Both the position numbers and the translations under genes were made by a program. A model generated the notes under the pieces. It made no database searches, was not told the DNA's origin, and was given only the letters and a program-made list of their open reading frames with translations. A stretch of 64,000 bases of DNA. It comes from Pterois miles. Its lineage: Eukaryota > Chordata > Actinopteri > Perciformes > Scorpaenidae. The stretch lies in NCBI GenBank assembly GCA_947000775.1, contig CAMQGK010000318.1, positions 2,727,501 through 2,791,500 of the forward strand, in the 5' to 3' direction. Positions within the stretch are counted from its first letter, which is position 1, and each line of letters begins with the position of its first letter. Shown here one piece after another: positions 33,657-45,848 of this stretch.

Positions 33657-34152
33657 ACCATAGACTGCATATAAAAATGAACAATGAGTCTCCAGTTTCT
33701 CCCACTGCACAGGAGTAAAGCCAAAACATCCCAGATATAGGAGCTGCCATCTTGAGATTTTGACATCATTTGGAGCCAGATTCTGTGCAGCAGTGATTGG
33801 GCAGTAGAGCTGTGGTATCGAACCAATCATGACCGGAGGACAGCTGCAGCTTGTTAGCAAGAAACACTCACAGCTGTTAATCTTGAAGTCTCTGACTCTC
33901 TTTTTATAGCATTAAATAACAAATTAAAAATACATCAGCATGATAAGAACTACCAAAAATGACAGAAATCATTTTTTAGGAAAAATTTATTTGATGTACT
34001 TTGACTTTTTACTTTGGCCCATGTTCACTAACATGGAGGAGGCGGGCTTTATGACCTTTACTGCAGCCAGCAACCAGGGGCAATCACGATGTTTTGGCTT
34101 CACTTTTGGGGAACTGTCATGTCGCCCATCTTTATATACAATCTACGCTATG
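33657..34152. mobile_element. TIR element (MITE), about 500 bp
   Basis: The left end catagactgcatataaa and the inverse of the right end (catagcgtagattgtatata on the minus strand) form an imperfect inverted repeat. Interior words agccaaaacatcccag, gctgccatcttgagatttt, ggaggaggcgggctttatg and ttttggcttcacttttgg match a common teleost repeat as recalled. No second copy in the window. Non-coding. Confidence 0.5.
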
Positions 34153-34633
34153 AAGTTAGCCAGCTAGAAATGGAGAGAGTGTCTCTGTGTGTGTCTGTTA
34201 TGATCAGCTTCTCACTAATCTTAAAACTCATTAGAAACTCCTGTTCCCTCCAGTGTATCACATTTTCCTTTTGTCTCTTACGTTTGTGAAACAGATTCAT
34301 AACATCTGGGATAAGCACAGATTTTTCAGTCAGACTGAAATATTTTCAACTTGCGCAATTGCGTCTTCAAGCTGCACTTAAGCTTTATGCTGCCACGCTC
34401 ACAGTTACAATGCAAGCATGCTCATGGTTAGCAGGTACAAAAATTTAATATGTTTAATTTGTTTTGGTCATAAACCAGACAGAAATTTCAGCCTATATGT
34501 AAAGTCAGGGGATCGCCAGAATTGCAAGGTCTCTCTGACATATTTTATGGGAATTCATCCAAAGGTTATCAAGACATTTAACTAAAAAAAATACAAGTGT
34601 TACCCTTAAAACTAGAAAAGCACTGGGAGAGGG
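34153..34633. other. Nothing recognisable
   Basis: Unique AT-rich sequence between two interspersed elements. Confidence 0.4.
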
Positions 34634-35002
34634 CAGACCTCCGCCAAGCACCATAGTTTTTTATATAAATTGCTATAAAATCCGCCATCTGGATCAGCCT
34701 TTGGGATTTGATAGAAGTACACATTGTAAATCCCTGAGTCAAATTTCATGAGCTTTGGGTAACAATTACCAGAGATATTGAGAAACAATTTTTTGGGTCC
34801 CATTGACCCCAATGTTAATGAAAATTTCAAAGTGATCCAGAATCCAGGATTTCTTCCGGATCACCCCCAAAATTAAATTGGTCGACACACCCTGAAAATT
34901 TCATCAAAATCCGTCCATAGGTTTTTGAGTTATCTTGAACACAGACAAACAGACAGACAGACAGATAACGCCGGCAAAAACATAACCTCCTTGGCGAAGA
35001 AA
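34634..35002. mobile_element. Interspersed element with inverted ends
   Basis: The left end cagacctccgccaag is an inverted relative of the right end cctccttggcgaag. Inside are aaatttcatgagctttggg, atcaaaatccgtccatagg and a short CAGA array (34941-34966). Elements ending in accttggcggagg-type words are common in fish genomes. The class is uncertain. Confidence 0.55.
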
Positions 35003-37309
35003 TATGACCTCAGCAATTAGCCCATAATCTATGACCCATGACAACACAAACTCATGGTAGTGCTACAGGAAAAGTTAGACAATCAGCAAAGTCAGTCTGC
35101 TTCATCCGCTGGAGACTATAAATAGCTGTAGAACATTTTATTGTAATCTACCCCATAGTTATTGAGATATTTCAGTCTGGATCAAAGTGGTCAACTGACC
35201 AGCAGACTGGGAGTCTAACATTGTCATCCTAATAAAGCCATTCTGTCAGCATGGGTAATAAAATGACCACTGCATATAATGTATGCTATCACTGCCTCAT
35301 TCACTATGATTCTGTGGCCCAAGCCTGTAGTTGGTTACAGCATCTATGGGGGAAATGTTTTCTCAAAGCACATCGCTCCGCTGTGTAAACAAAATCTTAC
35401 AGGCTTTGAATCAAACATCCTGCATACATTCCTTTTTTATTATTACCATCTCAGAGGCTCTGCACAGCCAAATAAACAGCAGACACACCACTGGCATGTC
35501 TACCTGTCTACACTGTAATGAAGTGCAACCTTGCAACCTCTATATAAAATGCACCTCATGTCCCTTTATTGCCTGGAGGGAGTTAAAAGCATCCCAGTGT
35601 GTTGCTCTAAGAAGGAGTCTTGTTCTCTGATGGGGAGGGGGCTGTGGAGCTGCTGGTAGCTATCCTTAACCCCAGCTGACAGAGATGGGATAGGATGGGT
35701 GGGGTTCAGCCGAGGAGAGGCCAGGCCTGTAAGCAATTTTCATCAACCTGTACTGTTTAAACAGAACTTGTGTGTCCACTCAGTCAAAATAAACACTGTG
35801 AAGGCAACAGAGGAGCTGCTTTCCTTCGATGCATTCTATAGTAGCATATGGAGCAATTCCATTACATTCCTTGTCTAAATGAATGCAGCACACTCAGATA
35901 CAAAACCAAGCCGTAAACCAATCAGCATGAAACATATGGCTGTTTGAAATACAACATGTACTAAATGGAGAATGGTTAATGTTTTAGCAAGATTGATTCG
36001 TTTTCAAATCAGGCTCAATCATGGAATCCTCAAGCTCGGTTACTTCCTCTAATTCCAGACGAATGCCGTTTTGTTTTTTTTAAGCAGCATGATGGAATTC
36101 AGCAGCATACGGTCTGGTTTGAGATACCAATATTATTCAAATGAGTACTACAGCCTGCTTGTGCTGATAACATATGGTGCTTCAGACAAGCACTGCCATA
36201 TGGACCCATATGGTCGTCATTCCAGACATAATGGCAACACAACCGAATTTAGGGTCATTTCTGAGTGTATTTGCTTCTGAAGGAGAGACGGGCTCTGAAT
36301 TTGGATCTGTGTCACATCGTCTAGCCAATCTGTGATGGCTGGCAGCGAAAGCAAAGAAGATTGACTCAGGCTGATATCAAAGCGACACAACAATGACAAG
36401 CATGAGCCACAGAGGGGTGCAGTGCCATACAGTGCCACGCTTGGCACGCATGCCACTCCGAATAAGGCAAATAAACAACACAAGCACTCATCAAATACAT
36501 TTTGCATACACAGTCAAGTACAATAGTGATAGGGATTGATACCAAAATTCAATCAACTCCCGGACCCAAACATGACCAAATAAATACGGCCTTGATTGCA
36601 CCATCATCTAGAAGTTGGAACCAATTGGTCCCTGGCAGAGTCAAGTGCGCAATTTTCTCTCTCAAGCTCTGTAATTGTGGGGCTACTCCAAATCACCTTT
36701 CCACGAATGAGCAGTTCTCAATGAGATGGAGAAAATAACACAATTTATAACCTGTCCAGTAATCACTGCTTTGCATATAGAGGAGGGATGGGCTGCATAA
36801 GCCTTTGGTTATGATGCTGGGACTTAACGACTGTAAACCAGTGCTGGACAGATGAAGAACCTCTAGGTTTTTGACATGGTTGTCAAAACTTTCCCCACTG
36901 TAAATGTATATGCCCTTATTTAAATCATTAGGTCCTAAAAGTTGTAAAATACACTGATAGCTGAATCCAGAGTTATTTCCCCAGACTGAGGCTGGATTGA
37001 GGGCTGGGAGGCGGAGTTAAAGAAACCACAATTGCATCTACTCTAGCCCAACGGATTTAAGAAATTTTATACTTGAAATTGAGCTTGTTTTGCTTCACTG
37101 GCCACTGAACATCTTTCATAGAAATGAATGGGGACCTGCCTCTGACGCTGAATCCAGTTTTCTTTATCCATCCATGTGGATGGGAGGGTCAAAAAACGGC
37201 AGATTTTCACCCAGGAGAGTAGTATTCATACCCGTGTGAAACCAGAAATCAATGTTGATTAATTTCTCATGCAACTTCTGTACTTACATGATGCCACTTC
37301 CTGAGTTAT
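35003..37309. other. Long unique stretch without genes
   Basis: About 2.3 kb with no credible exon, tandem array or repeat copy. Open frames are at most 99 codons and show no domains. Confidence 0.4.
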
Positions 37310-37370
37310 TTTAGCCCAAACAACAATCTTTTCCTAAACCTAACTAAGTAGTTTTTGTCACAGACTTAAG
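37310..37370 (+). repeat. Dispersed cctaaacctaac word
   Basis: Contains caatcttttcctaaacctaac then aagtagtttttgtc, shared with about 205-230 and, inverted, with the segments near 5020 and 23140. A fragment of a wider dispersed repeat. Confidence 0.55.
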
Positions 37371-37473
37371 TTACACCACTTGTAGTTCATTTGTAAGGAA
37401 AATGCACAAAAAAAAATTAGGAAAAACTCTGTTAGAAATCATGATATTTTACCAAGGATTATATAGTATTTTA

Positions 37474-38471
37474 TAGGGAAGGGAAACAAATTAAAAAATA
37501 AAATAAAAACCACCCATGTATTCCAATTTAAAAAAAAAAAACTGTTTGTATTTTTAAAGCCAGAATCAATATATTTGCTTCATTTGAGTTTGTGCGGAGG
37601 TCAGAGTAACATCATATCCGTTCCGTATGTCAATCAAAATAAACCGCTGTGAACTGCAGCGAGCCGAAACAAGGAAGTACAAAATGGCGGAAGGTCTGTA
37701 GGGACACGAGCTACACCCTCACATTTTAAATCTGAAGTGGTAAACACTACACATACAGTAAAGTATGGAAACACTTTTTTGGTTTCACACAGCGCTAGAC
37801 AGGAAACTATCGTATTGTGGTAACATGTGGCCAAGCCAGCTGTCTCATCTCTGTGGTTAAATCACCCCACGGTACAGCTGTAGAGCACCCCATATACCGA
37901 CATTTATATTAAATACAATCAAAACGTACCCAATGGAGCGGACCATGGATGTATAGAGAGCTCTGTGCTAGCAACTAAGTTAGTGGAAGTAAACATGTGT
38001 GACTATATCTGGTTTTCAAAATAAAGTGTTAACATAGGGAGCTGTATACCCAACATACATACTGCGTATGGAAATAAGATTTGATTATATTCACCGGAAG
38101 TATAAAACATTACATGTCCCTAGTAAATAAAAAAAAAAATACCACTAATTTGTAAGGGAAATGTCTTTATTATTTGATTTTTGGCTTGCTGGAAAGTATG
38201 CAATAAATACCATATTTGACTTCAGGACATCTGACTGTTTTCATACTGAAAATCAAACATTCTTACTGTATCAATTTACATATTTATTTATAAGTTAAAG
38301 TCCCTAGTGTATGTGTATGATCTAACTTTTTCCCATGGTCTAGTGCTAAAAGTGAACAAAAATCTCAATAAATCGTAAAATTGAATCCCAATACTTTAAA
38401 TTCATATCAAATAGGTACCCAAGTATCGCGACAGTATTGAAACAGAAGATAGGTGAATCGTCCCAGCCCTT
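37474..38471 (+). mobile_element. hAT-like non-autonomous element, about 1 kb (family H1)
   Basis: The inverted termini are tagggaaggga and, on the minus strand, aagggctggga. The flanking octamers gtatttta (37466-37473) and gtattttg (38472-38479) match at 7 of 8 bases, the 8-bp target duplication expected of hAT transposition. The interior (ccagaatcaatatatttgc, atctggttttcaaaataaa, aagtataaaacattacatg) aligns along its length with 59489-60479. No transposase frame survives. Non-coding. Confidence 0.9.
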
Positions 38472-39808
38472 GTATTTTGGAATCAAGTATTTACTATACA
38501 ACTATATCCATTTTCTCTCTCTGACAGGTATGCATACATTAGCAGTGAGAAAATACACCACTGCGTTTTTTTGTTTTTACCTGGTTAGAGCTCTTCCTCT
38601 GTGTGAATGTTCATGTTAAAACCGCTCTCTCTCCTCAATCTCCCTGCAAAAACACAACCAAGTGAAGCTATGATGTAACCAATGTAACATAGCTTATGAT
38701 AGGATCACACCCTGGATAGCTGAACACAGTAACTTCAGGTAGATCAATCAGTAAGGCATCACTGTGTACAGGTCAAATTCACTCTCCACAGGAATGGACC
38801 TAGCAGCTGTCATTTTAGATCGATTTCTCCCCGAAGCCCAGTGTAATAAACACTTGAGAGTCTGGTGATGTGTGAGTGTAATGAGGCTCCGTCAAATGAC
38901 TGACAAGTAATGTTCCCGTCTCCTCTTCTTTTGTGAGTCAGATGATCCCCGTGGAAACAGTGTCCATCTTCTGGCCTGCACACCAGTCATTGCAGCTAAA
39001 GTCCTCTCCACGTAGTCAGAGTCACTTAGAGAAATAAAATATTACATTCCCAACGTAATGCCAGTGTTTTTGTAAGTTTATACAGATTGTCTGGACTGTT
39101 CTGGCCTTTAAATTATTTCATCTAACGCCATTCATATTTTGTACAGAAGTAGTACAAACTAACATAACTTCCCCCGACTTGGAAACTGCCAATTCTAGAT
39201 AGTTTATCATGGTTTAATATGACGCCTTAATTTGGTTAAATGTCTGTTTTTTTTGGTTAAGTGTCTGTCTTGTTGTCTTTTCTTCCTGGCTGAGTTTTGT
39301 GTTTTCATCTCAGTGGGCACATTATTTTATGCTGTGTTTACTGTCAATCACCTGACACCCACAGGAAGAAATGGAAGTCTCTGCCAGAAAATAATACCTC
39401 AAACAAAAATAATAATATTTCAACATGTCACCTTGCAAACTTGTCACATCCATGTCTTCTTATTTAGACCGTTTTTGTTCAGTGAGACAGCATTTCATTT
39501 CCGCTTCTTGCTATTGTTTCACAGAGTAAAGTTTGTCTTTCAAATTCACAGAAAATTAACAAAATGCGGCCTGCATGGCAAAATGGGAAACAAACAGCAG
39601 CAAATAACAGGGTTTAATAATAACTGTGGCCTTATGGCCAGATGCAGGCCACCAAATATTCACTGTAGTTTTATCAGGTTTCTCTTGAGAACAAGACTTT
39701 GTGTTTCAATGAGATTACGGTGTCTGTTTTCGAACCATAAACTGTATACTGAATGGGACAATCGACAAAAAAGGGCTGATTTGTGAAGCTGAAATGAGGA
39801 GTTACCTT
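38472..39808. other. Unique sequence with a long non-ATG open frame
   Basis: The frame at 39232-39786 stays open for 184 codons but starts at TTG, is Phe/Cys/Leu-rich and resembles nothing known. No gene is claimed. Confidence 0.35.
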
Positions 39809-40229
39809 TAGGGATGCGATCGGGAGATCGTTATTAATGCTTTCTAGTCACCGTTTTAGCAGCTGGTGGGCAGCACAGTCCTGCTAACGTAGCACAAACA
39901 CACACACTGATGGTCAGACAATCGCTAATTTGGGCAGACACACAGCTGACAACCTGCGAAACTAAACTAAATGTGCGGTGGATGGCCGCGACATTACACG
40001 CAGCACCGTGGCTGCTAATGCTCCCGGATGATGAACTGGGGACAGTGAACGCAACACCGTGGCTACTACAGTAACTCTCCTGACAGTTAACTGTTGATTC
40101 AGATGTCTGTTGTGTTCATATACTGCAGCTCTCCCACTGCTGCATAAGCGGCACAAATCTTTATGGTTAATAATCGGTTAATGAGGGCTGCTTATTGGTT
40201 AAGGAAATTTTTCAAAATTAGCATCCCTA
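39809..40229. mobile_element. TIR element, 421 bp (family H2)
   Basis: Termini tagggatgc and gcatcccta are perfect inverted repeats. Near the right end are ggttaataatcggttaatg and tttttcaaaattagcatcc. The last 150 bp matches the minus strand of 48815-48960. The octamers outside the ends (gttacctt, actgaaat) do not match, so the target duplication is lost or the ends are slightly misplaced. hAT-like by terminus. Non-coding. Confidence 0.8.
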
Positions 40230-41692
40230 ACTGAAATATAAAACAGATAACAGAGAGGGAATTACGACTGGTTTAACTTCCTAACACAAGCTCTAAGCAG
40301 CAATAAGAGACTGTGAGAGAACAAAGACCTTGAAATAAATAACATTTTCATTCTGTTGATATCACAGTTAAGGAAGGCTGTGTTCAGTTGCCTTTTCAGG
40401 GCTTGGTGGCCCTTGGGTCAGTGTTTGGAAATATTAGTGTCAATCCCTGAATAGACTATGACTCTAGATGCCAGCACTATCATCTTTTAATACTCTGCAT
40501 GTACTGTGTAGCAAACACTATGGTTGCAGCTGCATCGTTCATCATGTTCAGTCATTTGCACTCACATATCTTGTGTGTCCACTCATATGCAAATGTACAG
40601 AAATGCTCAAGCACAAATCCATGTAATTCATATTTGTACACTCTGCCAGCCATCTGTCATATCTGTTGATGGGTCTAGTACTTGATCTGTGGGGGTTCAT
40701 CCTTCAACCCCCTTTACCACCCACCTTCTATGGTAACACCCCCCCCCACACACACACACACACAACCCCTCCCCTCATTTAGAGAGCTTTAACATGCAGC
40801 TACACTACTTGTAATTAATTTGACTCGCATAATTAGCTTTATAGCTCCGTATATTTAAAACATTACGTCACTTAGCCAGCATGAACTGCTTTGTTAAGCT
40901 TCCATGCACCTGGTTTGAAGAAACAGAGTCTCGGATGTTAAAACTTGTATTCGTGTTGGTGGTCTTGGCATCTTGTCATGACATGGCATCAATCCCTTGT
41001 CAAGACTTCACTGATTTTTCTGTACCTTGCTTTTTGTTTCCTTTGTTCCACAGTGTGCAATTTCTAGGTCACATGTGGAGAGTTTCTAAATATTGACTAC
41101 TACTGTATCTAGACTGGGCATTTCCTTTAATGTGTGATTGGCAAGTACATTCATTATTTTGTTAGACTTGAAAGAATGGTGATGTGCTGACAGAGCTGTA
41201 GTGTTGAGTGGTGCAGAAAGAGGAAGATTTTGTTCCACTGTGCCAGACAAGAATTGAGCTGTGCTCATCATAGAGAAACTGGTGATCAGTGTCCTCTTGC
41301 AGCTGGAAATACGTGTGGAGACAAATCTGCTCCTTTAAAAACAATCAGGCTAAACTTTGGGGGCTGTATACTCATTAAATGACATGCTTACACAGTCAAT
41401 TTAACGTGCAATAATGTGCACTTATTGGTACACTGTTAAGTGACTGCTGCTGTGCACTACTTTTGACCTTATGTCAGGAGAGTCTGTCTGACTGTGACTT
41501 TGGGGATAAATACATCACAGGATGAAAAGAGTATACTCCATACTGACTGACAACAGTAAACAGTGAATGGATTTGTCAGTAATGGTCAGTAGGTAGTCTA
41601 AAGACTCATCACCCTACATTAAGTAATCATCTCAGATGTCAGGACACAAAGACTCGGCAACCATAATGGTGCAACTGTTCTTGAGATTGTAT
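40230..41692. other. Nothing recognisable
   Basis: Unique sequence with a poly-C/(CA)n patch at 40739-40765. No supported exon. Confidence 0.4.
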
Positions 41693-41760
41693 TTACGGCT
41701 GCAACTAACGATTATTTTATTATTAGTTTGGTCTATAAAATGTAAAATATGTATAAAGAT
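41693..41760 (+). mobile_element. Terminal fragment of a gctgcaacta-type repeat
   Basis: The sequence ggctgcaactaacgattatt followed by ggtctataaaatg resembles, from memory, the left end of a widespread teleost hAT-like repeat with an internal deletion. Only about 70 bp remain. Confidence 0.45.
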
Positions 41761-41799
41761 TGTCTGACAAACACAGTATGTATTTGTGCTATGTTTGCA

Positions 41800-42558
41800 G
41801 CTGCTAGTGTTGCCACTGTCGCGCCTGCTGCTGCGTAACTTCTGCGAGTTTCCGACAGACCATGTGTGTGTGGTGGTGGTTGTGAGTGTGAGTTTGTTGG
41901 TGGCTTTATAGCTGTGAACGTAGCTGTAGCAGACGGTGTGTGAATAAATGCCAGGGGCTACAAGATACAACTCCTCCGCTAAGATGGGAGCCAACTTCCT
42001 GTATCTGCGCCGGCTCACCCTCTTAAGGCGGGCTCTTGAGGTGGACCGGCTTTTCTCCTTAAAGTGACAAGCCTCCTCAGCATTTTTCTCAGCTTTTTAA
42101 TTAATTATTAATATTTCTTTTAAATTGAATAAATCGGTTAAAATACTTACTGACGTTTTCATTCATTCATTCATCGTCAACCGCTTATCCCGTTAGGGGT
42201 CGCGGGGAGCTGGAGCCAATCCCAGCTGGCATTGGGCGAAGGCGGGGTTCACCCTGGACAGGTCGCCAGTCCATCGCAGGGCACATAGAGACAGACAACA
42301 TATAGACAGACAACCATTCACACTCACATCCACACCTACGGGCAATTTAGAGTCATCAATTAACCTAAATTGCATGTTTTTGGACTGTGGGAGGAAGCCG
42401 GAGTACCCGGAGAAAACCCACGCTTACACGGGGAGAACATGCAAACTCCACACAGAAGAGTCCCAAGCCGGAATCGAACCTGCGATAACCACTACACCAC
42501 CGTGCAGCCCTACTTACTGACGGTTATCGGTTAAATGGTTAATTATTTACATCCCTAA
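41800..42558. mobile_element. hAT-like element interrupted by a SINE
   Basis: The right end (aaatcggttaaaatact ... cggttatcggttaaatgg, then acatccctaa at 42549-42558) has the catcccta terminus of family H2. The left terminus is not identified. A SINE occupies 42156-42510 with a 12-bp duplication of the host. The minus-strand 128-codon open frame in 41632-42018 lies within this repeat and shows no domain. Confidence 0.6.
42144..42522 (-). mobile_element. Full-length tRNA-derived SINE with 12-bp target duplication
   Basis: The body is 42156-42510. On the minus strand it starts gggctgcacggtggtgtag with an A-box-like block, then the B-box caggttcgattcc, the central gggttttctccgggtactcc, a local duplication of tgtctgtct, the 3' domain gtccagggtgaaccccgcc and a (GAAT)n tail. 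Direct repeats tacttactgacg lie at 42144-42155 and 42511-42522. It matches 15400-15715 along its length and sits inside a hAT-like element, so it inserted later. Confidence 0.92.
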
Positions 42559-42679
42559 CTCAAACCGATTGATTAGCAAAATAGTTTGCACCTTAAATGA
42601 CATGTATATCTGTATATTAATGAATTTAATATTTCCCAAAAGGTGTTAAATGTCAGATTGGCGGTATTTCTATTGCCTC

Positions 42680-42975
42680 ACACACACAGCTCTCAACATG
42701 GCGACGGCTGAGCAGACTGCTTGTAACCAACGGTGCTAACAACGCTGGCAGTGAAAACGGCAGCAGCAGTGCTGACAGAGCTAACAGTGTTGACCTGGAG
42801 GGACAGGACGGTGGGCGCTACACTTCTGCAATGGCACCGTCGGTCAGGACGGCGTCATCATCTGTACACACATTCACAAACATGCACTAAAAGCCACGGC
42901 TGCCCCGGCTATGTCAACAATGCGCAGGCATATATTACTCCGCTATATCTTTACATAGCAAGTAGTTGTTTGCTG
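42680..42975 (-). repeat. Dispersed repeat, family B, inverted copy
   Basis: The minus strand starts cagagcattaatatagc and runs through gttagctctgtcagcactg and gccatgttgagagc. It is the best-preserved of the three family B copies and shows the middle segment missing from 4797-5460. No TIR or tRNA-like head is recognised, so the class is open. Confidence 0.75.
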
Positions 42976-43679
42976 CTATATTAATGCTCTGGATATCGCT
43001 CTCCCATCTCCCCAACTCATGTCAACATTCAGAACAGATTTATGTCTCTACAAATATGCTTATTGTGTATCACTCAGTAACATCTACTGCAACTGAGTGC
43101 AGTCTCACTGCATCTTTTTATTTATTGCTTACGTATGTGATATACTGTGTACTGGATATTTAAGTAATATAATGCCATAGCTGTAAGTGCAGTCTAAACA
43201 CATAAAATGGATTTATATCAGCACCACCACTATTAGAATTAAACAACCATGTTTGGCATAATCTAAATAGGGGAAATTAGAGTAAATCAGTCCCTGACTG
43301 GGGCCAGCTGTGCTGTTGACCTTAAGTGCAAGGTACTGTAAATGTGTACATGGTACACTTCTTGATCTGCTCTTCATCGCCATGCAGCTGCTGCAGTGAA
43401 GTGCTCCACAGAGGTGAAGCAGGGCATGAAAACCGCATACAGGAAGTCAACAAAAAGATAATAAGACTTTTCAGTTTTTTTTTTTTTTTTTGTATTTCAA
43501 CAATAATTTTAGAGACTTTAAGACAAAAAAGCATTCCCTCAGTAGATGGACATTCCAGTAAGCAGCCGAAACATTGTGACCACACACCACTGTGTGTTCT
43601 TCAACCTCCTGCTCCCCCTTTATCATATGCACCAATCATCCCTTTCACTCCCAGAGCGAGAGGACCTCATTAAGGCAGG
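42976..43679. other. Nothing recognisable
   Basis: Unique sequence. Poly-T near 43475-43491. Open frames on both strands at 43322-43673 show no family likeness. Confidence 0.4.
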
Positions 43680-43960
43680 TTAAGACAACCCACTAATGGT
43701 TCCTCTCAGTGCTAATAACACGGGGTCACCCAATATTACACACTGCTTTGTTCCATTCATCCAGCTATTTATCATGTATTATTAAGGGCCAGGTATCATG
43801 AAATCATTGCTATACTCATAATGATGTTCCCATGGCCTGGGTTAAGACAGGCAACTCAGTGTGTTAGCAGGTTACTTATTATGGGCAGCAGAGTAGGCGC
43901 TCCCTCCACCTGATGAATATTTCACTGCAAACTGAGTTACATGCAATAACAAATCAGTGT
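43680..43960. promoter_or_regulatory. Candidate conserved non-coding element
   Basis: Unique, balanced sequence (tttatcatgtattattaag, gtatcatgaaatcattgc, cctgatgaatatttcac) followed by a 16-bp poly-T at 43972-43987. Untested inference from composition. Confidence 0.25.
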
Positions 43961-44359
43961 CAAGCTGTGTCTTTTTTTTTTTTTTTTGGATGTGTTGTGT
44001 GCACTAGGAACTTCACCGCAGTGTGAATAACATGCTGCTGCTTTTGAATTAAACATCGTCCCATGTATGTAATAAGAAAGGGGATGTGCTTCTTGCATGT
44101 ATTTATTTTCAGAAATTCAGCCCAGTGTTATTCAGCCACATCATTTAACATTTCTACAAAATACCTATGATGATAGATGAAGTAAATAGATCCACAGAAT
44201 ATTTATGGAGAAAATAACAGGACTACAGTAGCTGCCTCTCAAGCCTATATATAATTTCCATCTTTATTTCAAAACCATGTGTGACAATTTGTTTGAATAA
44301 AGCAAAAGTTTGTTTCAAATGTGCAGGCTTCAATGTTCCCATTCCTCAGTCTTCCAAAT

Positions 44360-44740
44360 ATTCAAAGGCCAAGGGCCAATACTCAGTAGCTTTTCGGCAT
44401 CTGTTTAGAATATGAAGCATGCCGTTAAATCACATGCAGACCCTTTCTAGACTTTGGGAATCTTGCCTCAATAACGCCTCGGTCATTGTAATGGGCAACG
44501 TTGCATTGGCAAGCAGGCAAGCTGATGTGATTTAGCATAATTTGAATAATGCCATTCATGGAAATGTGCATGTGTGATGAAATTTTAATGGAGCTTGGGA
44601 TAACAACTGCTCCTCAATTACAATAGCTTTCTCCAAGACTCTGAGGCCTCAGTCGCAACATGGCTTATTTCATTACTGCACTATCAATGATTTTATTGGA
44701 CTTACTTAATTACCGTGGATATATCTATTATTGCAGAAGA
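44360..44740. promoter_or_regulatory. Candidate conserved non-coding element
   Basis: Unique 380 bp dense in ATTA/TAAT cores (gatttagcataatttgaat, gaaattttaatggagc, cctcaattacaatagc, acttaattaccg). No repeat copy and no coding frame. The texture is that of a developmental enhancer. Confidence 0.3.
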
Positions 44741-44842
44741 AGAAAAAAAAAAATCTGAAATCCTCTTTTTCCCCTCACTGAGAGCCAGTTCTGCAAGCTC
44801 ATCCTGTTAGCTCAAATGGGACACAGAGGGATGCTCGTCTTA

Positions 44843-45848
44843 GCCTCCATCCACACTAATATACTTGTTTCAAAACGGCATTTTTAAATGAAAGTGATCT
44901 CCATCAAGACAAGCTCTTTAGGGGCATTTCAGAATTAATCTCTGTCCATACTACCATGCCTGAAAATGCATATCACGTGACCATTCATATACACTGGGCA
45001 TGCGCATGCCGGTGTAAACAGGAAGCAGATTGCCTCCTGTGCATGAAGGCAGTAGTAGCATTATAAAATGCAGAATTTAACTGTACAACAGCTGCTAGCA
45101 TAGACAGCAACACTGGAACTTTTTATCCATGTTGAAATTAACCGCTGGTGGTCGAGGCTGATGTTTTTTTTCTTCTGGAAAAATTCACAAAACGTGAATT
45201 TCAAAACTATACTAGCAGTACGTACTGATTTGTCCAAATGTAGTGTGTAATATGCAAACAAAAGCAAAATCTGCAATATGCCAAAAATACCTGGATGTCA
45301 TACTAATTCAGAGAAAATCTCCTGTATGCATGAGACCAGTCTACCTCGCATACTGTATCCCACAATGCAACTCGCGGGACCACTACAGGCTACAGTTACA
45401 CCCACAACAGCAGCTCATTTTTTTTTAAATATTTTTCGTAGTTATTTTATCACTAAATTCACTTCTGAAAATTTGTGAGGCTAGCACTAGTGGGGACTAG
45501 TCGGACTGTAGCGTTTGAACTGATGAAGCCACTTGGAGGGGCGAAACGTCTTCAGAGACAAATCTAAGTCCAGTTGCCTTTGATTCAATTGTTGCCAGAA
45601 TGAATATGACCTGGATGAATGACAACATTCACAGACTCAGTATTATGTAGTAGGCAGTTTCAAAAACAGCCTCTGTTTCTGTCTGTCCAGATAAAACACA
45701 ATATTTGAATTTTAAAACAAAAATAGGGTGAGCAGCGTTTTCAAACATCTCAGTTTTAGGGGCCCACGCTGGCGTAGTGTGGATGCTTGGCATAAACAGC
45801 AGAATTTTTGCATTTTTAAACAAAAACGTATTAGTGTGGATGTAGCCT
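44843..45848. mobile_element. TIR element, about 1 kb, composite
   Basis: The left end catccacactaatatac and the inverse of the right end (catccacactaatacg on the minus strand) form inverted termini of at least 15 bp. The interior includes cctggatgtcatactaa and a stretch around tgaagccacttgg and gcgaaacgtcttc, both of which look like pieces of other common fish repeats. The unit is probably several elements nested together. Confidence 0.65.

Noticed and set aside
39232..39786. Longest open frame in the window, 184 codons, plus strand
   Set aside because: It starts at TTG, is rich in Phe, Cys and Leu, has no domain or splice context, and lies beside repeats. A chance frame is more likely.
41632..42018. 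128-codon minus-strand open frame
   Set aside because: It lies within a hAT-like repeat and has no transposase motif.
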